64,000 nucleotides of DNA from Blastomyces gilchristii SLH14081 (lineage: Eukaryota; Ascomycota; Eurotiomycetes; Onygenales; Ajellomycetaceae), in assembly GCF_000003855.2 (NCBI RefSeq), contig NW_003101664.1:1116878-1180877 (forward strand). Direction: 5' to 3'. The translations under genes and the position numbers were made by a program. This document shows positions 11,982 through 23,558 of the stretch, piece after piece. The notes under the pieces were generated by a model. That model saw only the letters and a program-made list of their open reading frames with translations, ran no database searches and was not told the DNA's origin. The first letter of the stretch is position 1. Each line of letters opens with the position of its first letter.

Positions 11982-12768
11982 GGTTGAGATTATCTCAGCA
12001 AGCTCAGACGCTTCTCCAGATATTCATTGCTGTTTTAACACTGGATTGATGATTATGTCATGAGCTAATCTCAAATAAGCAATAAGCTAACCCAAATAGT
12101 AAAATCAGATCATGTGAGTGATGATATCTTGTAAAGTGTCTGAGAAGAAATGATTTCTGATTATTAGTAACACAGAAAGAATTTACTCAGTACTCTGAGT
12201 ATGAAAGAGAATTTCAACTCAACTTCATAGATTCATCATTTCTGTATTATCTTAAAATCTTAGAATAATAATATTCTTATGATGTATCTGATTTTTATAT
12301 TCATATCTCAAGTTCTTAGAATAGAAGTATCATTTTAAAGTTGACTAGTGTGTTTTTGAATATAGAAATTTTGATTCAATTCCTCATATAAAAAAAAGCT
12401 CTTAGAAATTCTGAGATCAAAAAATATGATCATTTTTAAGAGTATACATCTATCTTAAATATAGATTTTTTTAAAATATTAAAGAAATATTTCTATTCTT
12501 CTTCTCTTTAGCTATAAGCTAAGGTGATTTTCAAATCTCAAAGATATGTGAATATATAGTAATAGAAAGTCAAAGTTAAAGAATCTGAAAAATCCTTGTA
12601 AATCTCAGAAATCTTCATTGAAGATGGAATCATTTCTTCTCAGACTCTCTAGTGAGGATTGCTCTGAGCACATGACTTGTATCAAAAGTAGGTTAGTGTC
12701 ATGCCGGATTAGTCTGCAACCTGTTCAAACCGAGCCAGAGGTCTGAGCCCGCTGAGATAAGGTTGAGA
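11982..12768. mobile_element. Non-autonomous hAT-like TIR element (771 bp) with 8-bp target duplication
   Basis: The element at 11990-12760 is bounded by the identical 8-mer GGTTGAGA at 11982-11989 and 12761-12768. The ends are inverted repeats: TTATCTCAGC..GCTCAGAC at the left matches the right end with 2 mismatches in 20. More degenerate similarity extends about 170 bp inward and includes a shared 17-18-mer (GTCTGAGAAGAAATGATT) at about 12138 and, inverted, at about 12629. The interior is very AT-rich and has no open frame. An 8-bp duplication is the hallmark of hAT (also P and Merlin) transposases, so the family is inferred from duplication length. Confidence 0.82.
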
Positions 12769-13376
12769 CGCTGGAGAGCGGCTGAAATCACGTGACTTAG
12801 CAAACCCTCAGCAGATCCATTGGAGTAGAGCCTGTATAGAAGAAGATGTTATGAACATGTATATGTCTGCCAAGTTGGCTGCTCTGCACTGGCAGCACAG
12901 TGTTGGGACTGTGTGATACCAACAGGAGCCCTTTCCTTAGAATTCCTCTTCTTTTCCGTTGGCCTTCCTGTTCCAATATCTTGATACTCTGCTACCCCCC
13001 CCTTGAGCTCCATTGATGTGGACGCCCTCACCCGTGGGCTTTTCACCCTTGTTGCAGGCCTACTGTCGCTTGTATGCGAGCACTCCTTACTTTCTGCTAT
13101 AAAAAGGAAATAGTGAGCTTTTTGGTCCATAATAATACCTGTTCTTCATCTACCCAGGCTATATACATGATGGGGGGTGAGGAAGAAATCAAAAGAGCGG
13201 TGGTGTTGAGATAATAATAGGAGAGGAGAAGGAAGATCCACCGCCTAGCTAGCTCCCAGCTTTGGACGGAACAATGCCATCATCGGTCTGGGTAGACTCC
13301 ACTCTAGGTAAGTCGTATATTACATGATCGCTTTATCTGACAGATTGTTCGGTTGCGAGCGTTTCAGATCGCTTCT
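12769..13376. other. Intergenic, no confident gene
   Basis: Between the hAT-like element and the alcohol oxidase stop. A 93-codon minus-strand frame (12849-13130) is basic and Ser/Thr-rich, resembles nothing I know, and has no supporting splice or context signal. Confidence 0.5.
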
Positions 13377-15742
13377 CTACAGTCGCGGGCCACTAGGAAC
13401 CCTCTCACCGTGAAGGACCTTCACAATGTTCTGGCTGGTCCAATCTGAAATGGCCATGTTCGTTATCATCGGATTCACACCGCTAGCGCTTGGGAAAACA
13501 GACGCATCAGCGACGTAAAGCCCTTCGGTTCCCCAGACCTTTCCACTAGGATCCACGACGCTAGTTTTCGGTGACGTGCCCATACGGCAGGTACCCATCT
13601 GATGGGCACTTGCAAAAACGGTGTGTTCGGGGGTCAATGGAGAATAGGTATGGCGCACTTTTTTGACCCAGGCTTGGAATGCGGAATGATTGATACCTGC
13701 TTCGGGGCCGCAAGCCTCAGTTGCTAGACGCTCAGGGCGAATGAACGTTGGAATGTCGCGACTAGTAGTGTAGATTTCTTGAGCGCCGCAAACGTAGGCA
13801 ATTTTTGCAGCTCCAATAACTGCTTCAATCATGTTCTTTCTATCGAAATGGGATGGGGTATACGAAATTCTACATCTTCCATCGACGGGATCGGGGTAAA
13901 CTCTCCCGCCGTATCGTTCGCGGGTGAGGGTGATAAGCCCGGCCATGTTACGAAGGTTTGAGACAAAGCGTTTATACTCAAGTCCATTGTTCCAAGGAAA
14001 GACTGGGAGGAAGAACGAGGGGACTGTCGTTAGGGTTTCGATCTTTGCCCCGTGGCCGTGGCCATCCAAATTTTCAAATTCGTTTACCACCGAGGTGAGA
14101 ATACTGCCTTCCCATGGCTTCATTTCTTGCCCAAATACTGCAGACAGGATAACAACTTCATGATTTAAGTCAAACCGTTAGCACTCATATGAAAACTCAA
14201 CTTGACACTCAGGAAAGCCAACTAGGGCATGGACTCACCTGGATGCAAGTACAGATTACGCCCAATTTGTGGATTTTTCAGTCCACTTCTAAGCAGTAAC
14301 AGGGGGCTTTGCAAGGAACCGCAAGACACAATGATCTTTTTGGCCTTGATTACCACCTTGCGCTTAATAACCGGCTCTCCACAGACGCCCTGGTTGATGT
14401 CTCTTGATGTCCAAGTTCCTTCAACGCCATGAGCAAGACAGTTCCCAGCATTGCCCTCTCTAAACAATATTCTATCAGCGTGAAAACCTTCGATAAATTG
14501 CGCTCCTGCGCGAGCAGCGTCAGCCAAATATGTCACCTGGGGCCCCTTCTTCCCACAAGATCCGCACCCCAGGGTGCAGTGTCCGCAAGAGTGTTCCTGA
14601 TTGCCCGTATTTTGAGGGACTGTCGTGGCAGCATAACCTAGCTTTCGTGCACCCTCAAGTAGGAGACGGTTCGCACTGTTGTGTTTAACATGCTCTGTAT
14701 TAACGCCCATGCGCTCACAGACACGATCAAGGGATTTCTGAAATTCCGAAGAGGTAAAAAATGGCATCCCCTTCTTTGCCCATTCTTGACGAACATAGTT
14801 CTGTGTCTGCAGCGATGCCGACCAGTTAATCGTTCCGCCCCCGCCCCATGTGGAACCCGAGATGACGGCAACCGAGCCATCATCAGAAACAGTGGCGCCC
14901 CCGTTTTCGAACAAATTTGAGGTTCCCTCCTTCATTGTCATGGGGAAGTGCTTCTCTGACCAGTAATAAGATTTTTCAACCACAATGACACTGTGGCCTG
15001 CTTCCGAAATATTTTTTGCCGCCACAGCGGCACCGCAGCCGCTACCGATGATGACCACATCTACGTAGATAGCTTCGGTATTGTCGCCAGGAGGGAGTTG
15101 CAGAAACTCGTAAGGATAACCTTCAGCGGTAGTGAAACCGACCGGTACTCTAGGGAATCCAACAAGAGCAGGGAGCGTCGGACTCAAGGGAATCCACGCC
15201 TTGTGGAAGAGCGCAATCAATGAACGATATACGGTGCGCATTGGTGGAAGAACTGAAGTAGCCCAGCCCCGAAAAATTGCTTCGCGAATAGGATAGGGCT
15301 GACACTGAATAGGGGCAGCATATCCGGTCAAGGCGAGGGAAACGGGGCGACTATTAAGGGCGTTGAGGATGACGCTGATGCCGCGCCTAGCTTCGTCCGG
15401 GACTTGCTGACCGAGAACACGACACATGCTCTCTTTGAATCCGGGAACAGAAGACGCATTTTCCGCGAGAAAGCGGACGGCAACATCGGAGTGTGCAGAA
15501 CCTTCATGGATGGACATAAGGTTATGAGATGCAATGGCAAACTCAGCATCATTGATCATACAGTCACTCGGGCACCCTCCGGCACTTTTTGGTCTGATTG
15601 AGGGGATAACAGTGTCCGCCAGGGCCATGAGCGTTTTCCATTGTAGCGGGGTTAGGACGGTATTTGCTGCGGGCGCCGGAGCCAAAGGGCTCTCCAAAAT
15701 CTCAACCGGGGTGGAAGACAACGGAGAAGCCATAGCGATCAA
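13377..15742 (-). CDS. FAO1: Long-chain (fatty) alcohol oxidase, GMC oxidoreductase family
   Basis: Exons complement(13377-14155, 14239-15742) join to 760 residues, the usual size of fungal and plant long-chain alcohol oxidases. The FAD dinucleotide-binding motif VVIIGSGCGAAVAAKNISEA is near residue 230, later than in other GMC enzymes, as expected for FAO with its long N-terminal extension. The GMC substrate/FAD block STWGGGGTINWSASLQ follows. The C-terminal GMC region has HQMGTCRMGTSP and GLYVADASVFPSASGVNPM. A Cys cluster (HSCGHCTLGCGSCGKK) is typical of the family. The enzyme oxidises fatty alcohols to aldehydes with H2O2 release, usually in peroxisomes or the ER. The C-terminus PRL is a weak PTS1-like tripeptide. 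A second ATG four codons in (15733) is possible. It is divergent from the thiolase gene across about 2.4 kb. Confidence 0.95.
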
Positions 15743-18191
15743 TTGGCGTGCTAGAGGAACAAAAAATGGCGTATCAACAGCAACAGTTTACTAAAATGGA
15801 AAAACCAAGACCAGCAGGGCAGGACAGCGTCGAGAGGATCTATCTAACTAGGTGGGAGGATCCTTGACAGTGAGATGGCTTGCTCTGTCTGTGATGAAAC
15901 GAGAGACTGTGGGCCCAAGCAGAGGACTAAACAGGAAAAAAGGTAACAGAAGCTTTCCAACTGGGCTGTAGGTAGGATAGGCGAATCGAGAGAGAGACGA
16001 AGAGGAAGATATACCAGTGGTAATGCTATTGGCTGATGATGATGCTCAGCTTGAGGGAGGTAAACGAACGAGGAACGGTTGATATATCAAGAGGGAAAAG
16101 AGGATAAGAAGAGGCGAGGAGGAGAGATAAACAATATAGGGGGAGGAAGATTATTTATCTGTCAGTAGTAGTAGTAGTAGTTGTTGTTGTTGTTATTGTT
16201 GTTTATCCATGAGCGGAGGAAGGAGACGACCGACCAGGAGAGAGCTTGGGGAAGGAGGAGGAGAAGCGCAGGCGCCGTGAAAGACGGCAGCCACGAGGGA
16301 AGGAGAAGAAATGAGAAGAGAAGAGAAGAGAAGGAATAAAAGCGTACAAACGTTGAAAGGATGATCAAATAAGATATAATTGAAGCTGAGCTGGGGATTC
16401 CTCCCTGTTGTCCTTTGTGGTTGTCTGCGCTGGGTGGTAATGGTATGTAGATAGATAATATGTAAGTTATAATTAACTTACGGACTAGAGGTTCCCAGCG
16501 GCTTTTAACTGCCTCACACTTTCCAGGCATATAGGCCAATTTCGAGGGCGCGCACCTTGGTGATTGAAAGAGCTTGAAAGGGGAGAAGAAGAGCGCCTCT
16601 CAGGTCAAGGTCCATCCGGTGATATATATTGGATATTATATTATATATAACTGCCCTCTGCGGGCTCCATGCGACCATCGCTTCTCTCTTGGGGAGTGCG
16701 GGCAGCTGTTTTCTGGGGACGAATTGGCGGCAGTTTAGCGGCCGGCTAAGTTAGTTACTAACTTACTGACTCAGCAGTTTTTGGAGGAGAAGAGCCCCGG
16801 GACGGGAGACAAGCTTCTGTAACCTAGGCTGGCGCATGTTTTCTGGCCCATTTTTGCCGAATTTTTCATGTGGCATTGAAACCACTCTTCGCGGCTTGCT
16901 GGAGATTGATCCTGGCGTCATTATTGCGGTTGGTTTGGTCCCACGCTCAGAAAGTTATGGGTATCTTGTGCCTGTGCCTATTATCAACGCCGACTAATAA
17001 CCTAATAGGGTAACTTAACTTAGTGATAGCAGCTAGCAGCATACTCTGTAATATTGAGAGATAGGGCCGCCGGGGCATTCAATGTCCAATTAATATAGTT
17101 ATGTCCCCCCACCCAAGTTGATCCGCGAGCAGTCAGGGTCCGAGGCTAACTCGCATTGTTGGAATGAGCATTTTCTCCTCTCTTCTGGGTGTGGATACTT
17201 AGTTACTGTACAAGAACACGCTGAACGTACATACATAATTCCAACAATCATGGCAGGATCCAAACGGGTGAGAAGACAGAGAGGGAGGTTAGATATGCTA
17301 AGCCGCGTATCTATACTCTGTCTATAATAATAATAGCTATGGTTAGTATAACTTATATGTGTCGTTGTGTGTGTGTGTTGGAGAGATTCTGATGCTAGAG
17401 TTGACTAAGCACTCTTTTTTCAACCTCACCTCCTCATCTCGTCCATTCCCAGGTAAATAGTTAGAACGGGCCAATTCTGCTAAATTCTACTAATTCTACT
17501 AAACTAATTCTACTCTCATTTCTCGCCAGGCGAGCGAGAAGAAGGGATGATGGCGTCTTTATTATTATTATTTATATGCCTCTGACCTGTGGGATCTATG
17601 AGTCCAGACAAGAAAGAATATCGAACTCTCTAATAAGTTAACTAGTTAGTTACCTATCTCACCCGCTCACCACCGTACTCCGTACAAACAAACATATAAC
17701 GTTACACAACACACAACACAACACACACACCTCGGCCCGCGGATTGGCTCTTGGCTATCCGGCTCTACCTTTTGCAACTTGCAAGGTTCTTCACAATCGC
17801 TCTCAAAGCCAGAACCGCTCGAAAAAATATTCCACAATATTAAAATATTATCTACCCCACACCCGCAACCTCGTCGCCGCTCCGGCTATCTACCAACTCC
17901 CAGGCTACAGCCGGCTCTTTGTTTAACTACAATGGAGTAACTACGCAGTACGTTAGCTGTAATCTGTAGACTCTCGCCAAACTTCCGAAGCGGAGGATGG
18001 AAAACTTGAACCGGGTTGGCTATAATAGTCGTTCGATTTGTTTATCTTCAGGCTTCGATTTTTTAGCTATTAGTTATCTGTCCTGTGCTATAACTAACTA
18101 TATAATATGCCATCGTCACCGTAGAATTTCCTTGTCTCTCCGTGTCGGGTACCACTTCCACAGCTACAAATCGCATCTATTCCCCGCAACA
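15743..18191. other. Long divergent intergenic region (alcohol oxidase / thiolase)
   Basis: About 2.4 kb between two divergent starts. It contains trinucleotide runs at 16163-16204 (TAG, then TTG/TTA repeats), a purine-rich stretch near 16100-16350, GTGTGT at about 17365 and an ACACAAC/CACAC tract at 17703-17732. A plus-strand frame opening at 17997 runs in phase into the thiolase, but the ATG at 18192 starts the family-like sequence. No other gene recognised. Confidence 0.6.
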
Positions 18192-19274
18192 ATGGCGCCC
18201 CAATCACGGCGCCAACTTGGCGATCGCGTCTATGTGCTAGGCGTGGGCATGTCGCCTTTCCTCAAGCCAAATCCCAAGAGAGATTATCCCCAGATGGGCC
18301 TTGAGGCTGGCACAAAAGCCCTTCTAGATGCTGGAATCACTTACGACGAAGTTGAACAGGGCTTTGCCTGCTATGCCTATGGCGACTCGACTTCGGGCCA
18401 GAGAGTCTTCTACCAGTTCGGTATAGATAGCCCGCTTCATTTCCCTCCTGCTCCGTATAGGGATTCCATTCCATACTTACTCACTCCGTACTATACGATA
18501 TAATGGGAGAAACAGGTATGACCGGTATCCCGATTATCAACGTCAACAATGCCTGCACGACTGGCTCGTCAGGTCTTTATCTTGCTCGCCAATCCCTCAG
18601 CCTGGGTGGCGCAGATATCGCTTTGGTCATTGGTTTTGAAAAATGATGGCTGGTCGCCTGAAGAAATTTTTCACCGACCGATCCGTGCCGCAGGGCCTCC
18701 ATGCTGAGAAGATGTTCGACCTCAACCCAAACAGCGAGCCGGGAAACATCAGCCTGTTCGGCAATGCAGGGTTGGAATATATTGAAAAGTATTAATTACA
18801 CTGCCTTTTTTTTTCTTATTCCGTGTTCCGCTCGAAGCATCCTTCCCGTGTGCAACTAATCAATCTCTTTTTGCTATCAAGACATGATGCTGTACCAGAC
18901 TAGCCGAAATAGCCAGAGTCAACCACCTAAACAGTGCGAAGAACCCCTACAGCCACAATATACACACTCGATGAGATCATGAAGAGCCCCGCACTTTATG
19001 GCCCAGTCACAAAGCTGCAATGGTGAGTTTTCCCGCCTAGTTTGGCTGTCTACGCAGCGCGGGACCGTAACCGTTACTAATATCTCCTTCCAATGGCAAA
19101 AAAGCTGCCCGACTTCCGACGGCGCTGCTGCTGCTGTCCTTGTGTCAGAACGGTGGCTGCACAAGCATCCCGAGCCCCAGAGCAAAGCTATTGAAATCGC
19201 AGGGCAAGCAATAGTCACGTAAGCAACTCTCTCTCTTTCTGGAAATCCCTTGGTCCTCTTCCCCCCCCCCCCCC

Positions 19275-19327
<53 letters not shown>

Positions 19328-19992
19328 GTCTTGCGATCCAGCCCGATTTACAGAATTCTAGTGACCAAGCCGAGACATTTGGATCCTCATCCATGGATCT
19401 CGTCGGATTCCAGATGACAAAGCGTGCGGTCGCCGCCGCGCTCGCAGAAGCAAACACGCCAGTCGCACGCGTAGGCGTCTGCGAGCTGCACGACTGCTTC
19501 GCCGCCAACGAGCTGGCCACCATCGATGCGTTGGGACTATGCGAGCCCGGTAAGGCTGGCCAATTCGTCCGCAGCGGAAACATCTCTCATGGCGGTCGCG
19601 TAGTCGTCAACCCATCCGGCGGCCTGATCTCCAAGGGCCACCCTCTAGGCGCCACCGGGCTCGCTCAATGCGCAGAGCTGGTCTGGCAACTCAGAGGGTG
19701 GGCGAATAATCGACTTGCGCCGTACACAACTGTGGCCCTGCAGCATAATCTGGGCCTAGACGGTGTTGCTGTGGTGTCTGTGTATAAGCGCGCGGATGGG
19801 TTGGCAAATGCTCCCATGACCGATAATGAGGTCTCCGGGGTTTCAGGGGTGAGTTATAACCCTGCCACGGAAGTAAGGCAGGTCACCGTGGAGCAGATTA
19901 AGAGTGTCTTAAGCAGGCCGCATAATAATCAATGGGTCCGTGTGGGTGGCCGTGGCGGTGACTTGGAAGCCTCTTTCCTTGCTAGAATTTGA
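18192..19992 (+). CDS. SCP2-type thiolase (sterol-carrier/lipid-transfer thiolase), interrupted by two apparent single-base frameshifts
   Basis: Exons 18192-18420, 18516-18788, 18882-19022, 19105-19218 and 19362-19992 splice with good signals. Family blocks in order: [13 protein letters not shown] at the N-terminus, [20 protein letters not shown] with the acyl-accepting Cys, [16 protein letters not shown], the [16 protein letters not shown] histidine block, and [20 protein letters not shown]. The C-terminus ARI fits a PTS1-like pattern, so peroxisomal acyl-CoA or sterol side-chain thiolysis is likely. Two breaks: in exon 2 the frame hits TGA at about 18643 (GAAAAATGATGG; one extra A restores the frame) and in exon 3 a TAG at about 18902 (GACTAGCC; one extra base restores it). 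Everything downstream is intact, so assembly errors or a very young pseudogene are both possible. Confidence 0.85.
19261..19324. repeat. Adjacent homopolymers, 15 C then 49 A, inside a thiolase intron
   Basis: A run of 15 C is followed immediately by 49 A within the intron at 19219-19361. Such runs are prone to length errors in sequencing and slippage in vivo. This bears on how far the nearby frameshifts can be trusted. Confidence 0.95.
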
Positions 19993-20767
19993 AAAAGGGT
20001 GGAGGTTTGTCTCTCTTTTCGCCACTATAAATGGCGGATACACTCTTTTGTGCATGCTGTTTCTTTGGATCTATTTTGTTCTTTAGCACACCCCATTTGT
20101 TTTGATATAGAATACTGGATTTCATTTTGCATTTATGGTATCTATCGATATAACAATATATTCTCGTTTTCGAGTTTGCAAGGTAAGATAAAAGTAGTTC
20201 CTGTTAGATTACCCGGCACTAGAACTGTAATACATGCTTTTAACGTCATAAGTCCATTATTAGTAGGACAAGATCAGGAGCGAGGAATTTATCTCTTCTA
20301 CTACAGTAACACAGGATTAATATTATTCATTCTAGCCTTTGTATTATCAATCTTGACTACCTGTTCCCAGGGGCAATATCAGAATGCATATCCCGATTTA
20401 TAATGCGCTAGCTAGCCGGGAAATATCTCTCGAGGCAAGTGCAAACCTAAATCTTCAACTATAAAACCAGTTTCCGGAATAAATGATTGGGATGAGGTAG
20501 GGAGTAAACAGGAATGGAGTGTAGGTAGACAGAGTTGGCAAAATACGGGAATTGCCGAGACGTGGGAAACTACCCCCGAGATATATATCGACTTGGTTAG
20601 AAACTCCGGGCAAATTCGGCGCGGCTTGAGAGGAACTACGTAAAATATAATGCGAAAATCATATCCATCACCGTAATGCAAAGCATTTATAGATCGGCCA
20701 TAAAAGATTAGAATCAAAGCGGAAAATACCGACTGAAAGGAGAAGGAAAATAATTGGCGAAATAGCG
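19993..20767. other. Intergenic, convergent 3' ends
   Basis: About 0.8 kb, AT-rich, between the thiolase stop and the Kelch-protein stop. Frames here are Phe/Ile/Tyr-rich and lack any recognised motif. No repeats or RNA genes seen. Confidence 0.5.
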
Positions 20768-23558
20768 TCATGAAAGCCTGCTCGTGCGGCCCGTCGGCTC
20801 AGGCTCTGGATTTGGGAGGTCTTCAGTAAACCCAGATACGTATCCGCGTCTCTGCGAACTCTGTTCTTCCGTTATTGGGGCGTTACTGGTGGAAAGGTTG
20901 AACGCAGTGCTCGAGAGAGACGAGTTATTCCGGCCATGGGTAGGTTGGGAAGGAAAAGTTGGATTTGGCTGGGGTGAAGGAGGTTCCGGGGAAACTGGAC
21001 TTCTAAAGGTTGAAGCGTCGCTAACTACTCGTGCGCGAGTTGTGGTGGGCGCGACATTGTATTCCGTTGGTAGTTCAAGAGGCGCAGAGACATGTCCAGC
21101 TAAAAAGAAAACAGGTCAGCATGGGCCACGTTCAACGGAGATGGGCCGAGGAATTTCTTGACATAGTTACCTTGCATTTCATGTACCTGCGCCCCACCAG
21201 CCTCTTGTGCCTTTGGGTCTGAATACACCATTCCCGAATGCGGAGCCGCAGTTGTCACTGAATCGCCCACTTCGGAAAACGCAGCTGCTGACGTATGTTT
21301 GTCATTGATTCCAATCTCCGTAGAGGCCATTGTCATATTGGTTTTCTGGGTCGGTAAGCCCATTCCGTACATCCACCCCATAATCCGTTTCCTGTTATCA
21401 CTGATAACCCCTTCGCTGCTTGCATACACCCTATCCCGTCGCCGGCGCCATAGGAGCCAAAGTACAGCCAGGCCTGTTACAAATATCAGGCCCAAAACAA
21501 CACCCAGCACTGGAGCAACCCATTTGGGAAGCCCGCTACCATTTCCACCACCACCGTTGGTGTCTTCGGGTGGCTTTGTAGGGCTTGGCCTGGAAGAGTT
21601 ATACAGAGGGTAGGGATAGTAAGTCTCGATGGGTTTCGTATACTTGGTACCAAATAAGTCACGTAAATCGTCATGACCCCACGACGAAGGTTCAAGAGTT
21701 GTTGCACCACCCTTGGCACTATCGACAAAATCAGCACCTGTCAAAGTCAACAAGAACATCATTCAAATATCACTTACTTTCCACCAATCTTCGCGGTCAC
21801 CAAGTTTGGCACTTCATACTCACTCCATTCTTCTGGATGGTAGGTATCTTGGAACCTTAAAGTATTGAGGTTGAAAACACGGATTATAGGTATTCGATCT
21901 TCCACATATCGCTCCACGCCACCAATCACAAACATTTTATCGGGATATGTTTTAACACATTTGTGTCCGTGGCGGCCTACTCTCCTATCTCCATCATATG
22001 CATGGATCCATGTAAAGGACGGGACCGAAAGTATGTAAGCATTATCGTAAGAAAATTCCGAATAGTCGCTACCACTGTAGCCTCCGTAAATATAAACATT
22101 GTACGAACTACCATCCTGTGCCGCGGCAACAATGGAACAGAAATGAGCCAACGTTGGTGGATAATCTCCCGTGGTATTTTGCATATACCTGAAAATAGAA
22201 TAATATAAGCAATCAATGGAGATTCAGATGTACTGAAAGTCATTGGTAAACCAAACCTACCACTTCCCGTTGCCAATATCATATATGGGCACGCTGCGCA
22301 TGAACCCGGGTCCCGTTCGATTCTATGGAAGTAGTAAGTAAAAAATATTCCCAGCAGGGATATATGACCTGACTGCAAGGTGTAAATTGTTCTCCGGCTG
22401 CTTACATTCTCCCTTATGTCACGCATGATATTATCTGCTGGGGTAACGGAGATGTCTTGGGGGTATGGCACTCCGCCTATCGCAATAAGCGCTCCTGATG
22501 TGGAAACCGGAATCCATACCAACTCTCCAGCAGCCCGACCCGGAATAAAATCTGGAAAGCTGGAATTTGACCATTCTGGATCGATCATTTTGGACATATC
22601 GATAGAAATTAGGCTATTTGCAGTTATATTCGCAGCCGGCACAGGATTTTGAATTTCTCCCCAGTTCACTCCACGCTTTCCACTGAAGTAAAAGCCCTTG
22701 TTCTCACTCGGCACTGAGACCCCGGCACCGTGGGTAATATAGCGGGTGACACCGTTGTTCGTTCTATCAAAACGGAATCCAGGCCTCCATCTGATCCTCG
22801 CAGGGCCATACTGGTCTCGTTCATATGCTAGTACTCTATCTGCCTCGGGAGGGCTACTTGTATCCGTGATTGTAGTGAGGCCGCTGTCTCAGTTAGCTAA
22901 CCAAAGTCTCTAATATGCCCAAAGCCTGAACCGTACCCATATAAATAGAACATATAATCATTTGCAAACATCGTTCCCGAGAAGAAGTTTGGGAAAATAT
23001 TATTGGCAGCCCCCGAAACACTTGACATATTGCCGAAAAGGGTTGTCCAGTGAACTTTTGTAGTGTCAAATGGGACAGACAAGTTAAGTGTGAAGGCATA
23101 GCCATCGGCAAGATCTGCGATGTGGTTAGAAACTGCAATAAAATATAGGACACAGATAGGGTAAGGAATCACTGGTTATTTCAAACTGTCCATAGGTACC
23201 ATCCGAGTAGCCCCTTCATAGGAAAGTTCAAGTCAGCATCACAAAAGCAAGCTATCCGCGACTGATAGGTTAATACCGTTGCCAAGACATTTGTCCACCA
23301 TCGAGGTAAATTGTATCGCGGATGATATTCGCTAACCAAGTATTAATAGAGGACTTGGAGAAGAAATCGAAGATAAAATGTAGAGCATCTGGAGGTTAAA
23401 CCACGGCGCATCCATTTGTTGGCATGGTAAACTTACTTACCTCTTAAGAGAGGCCAAGTAGCAATGGTTTTATTAACCTCAACCTGGGGTCCTTGTGAAG
23501 TGGTCCCCTTCCAAAGCGCAGAAAAGGCTGTAGTCGCGATTATCCACCGTAGCGCCAT
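20768..23558 (-). CDS. Kelch-repeat type I membrane protein (cell-surface / wall-associated)
   Basis: Nine exons, complement(20768-21099, 21171-21718, 21778-22188, 22261-22322, 22406-22883, 22937-23132, 23173-23213, 23277-23388, 23441-23558), join to 765 residues with phase kept at each junction. Order: a hydrophobic N-terminus (signal-peptide-like); a Kelch/galactose-oxidase-like beta-propeller with blades such as DTIYLDGGQMSW, ALIAIGGVPYPQ, NVYIYGGYSG and MFVIGGVERYV; a Pro/Gly-rich linker; one membrane span near residues 538-560 (VAPVLGVVLGLIFVTGLAVL) followed by RRRR; and a cytoplasmic Ser/Pro-rich tail of about 200 residues. Propeller out, tail in is the predicted topology. The ligand is unknown. 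The splice between exons 4 and 5 (GG..GTACGG to GACAG) and the acceptor GATAG for exon 8 were chosen because they preserve frame and family-like sequence. Confidence 0.85.
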
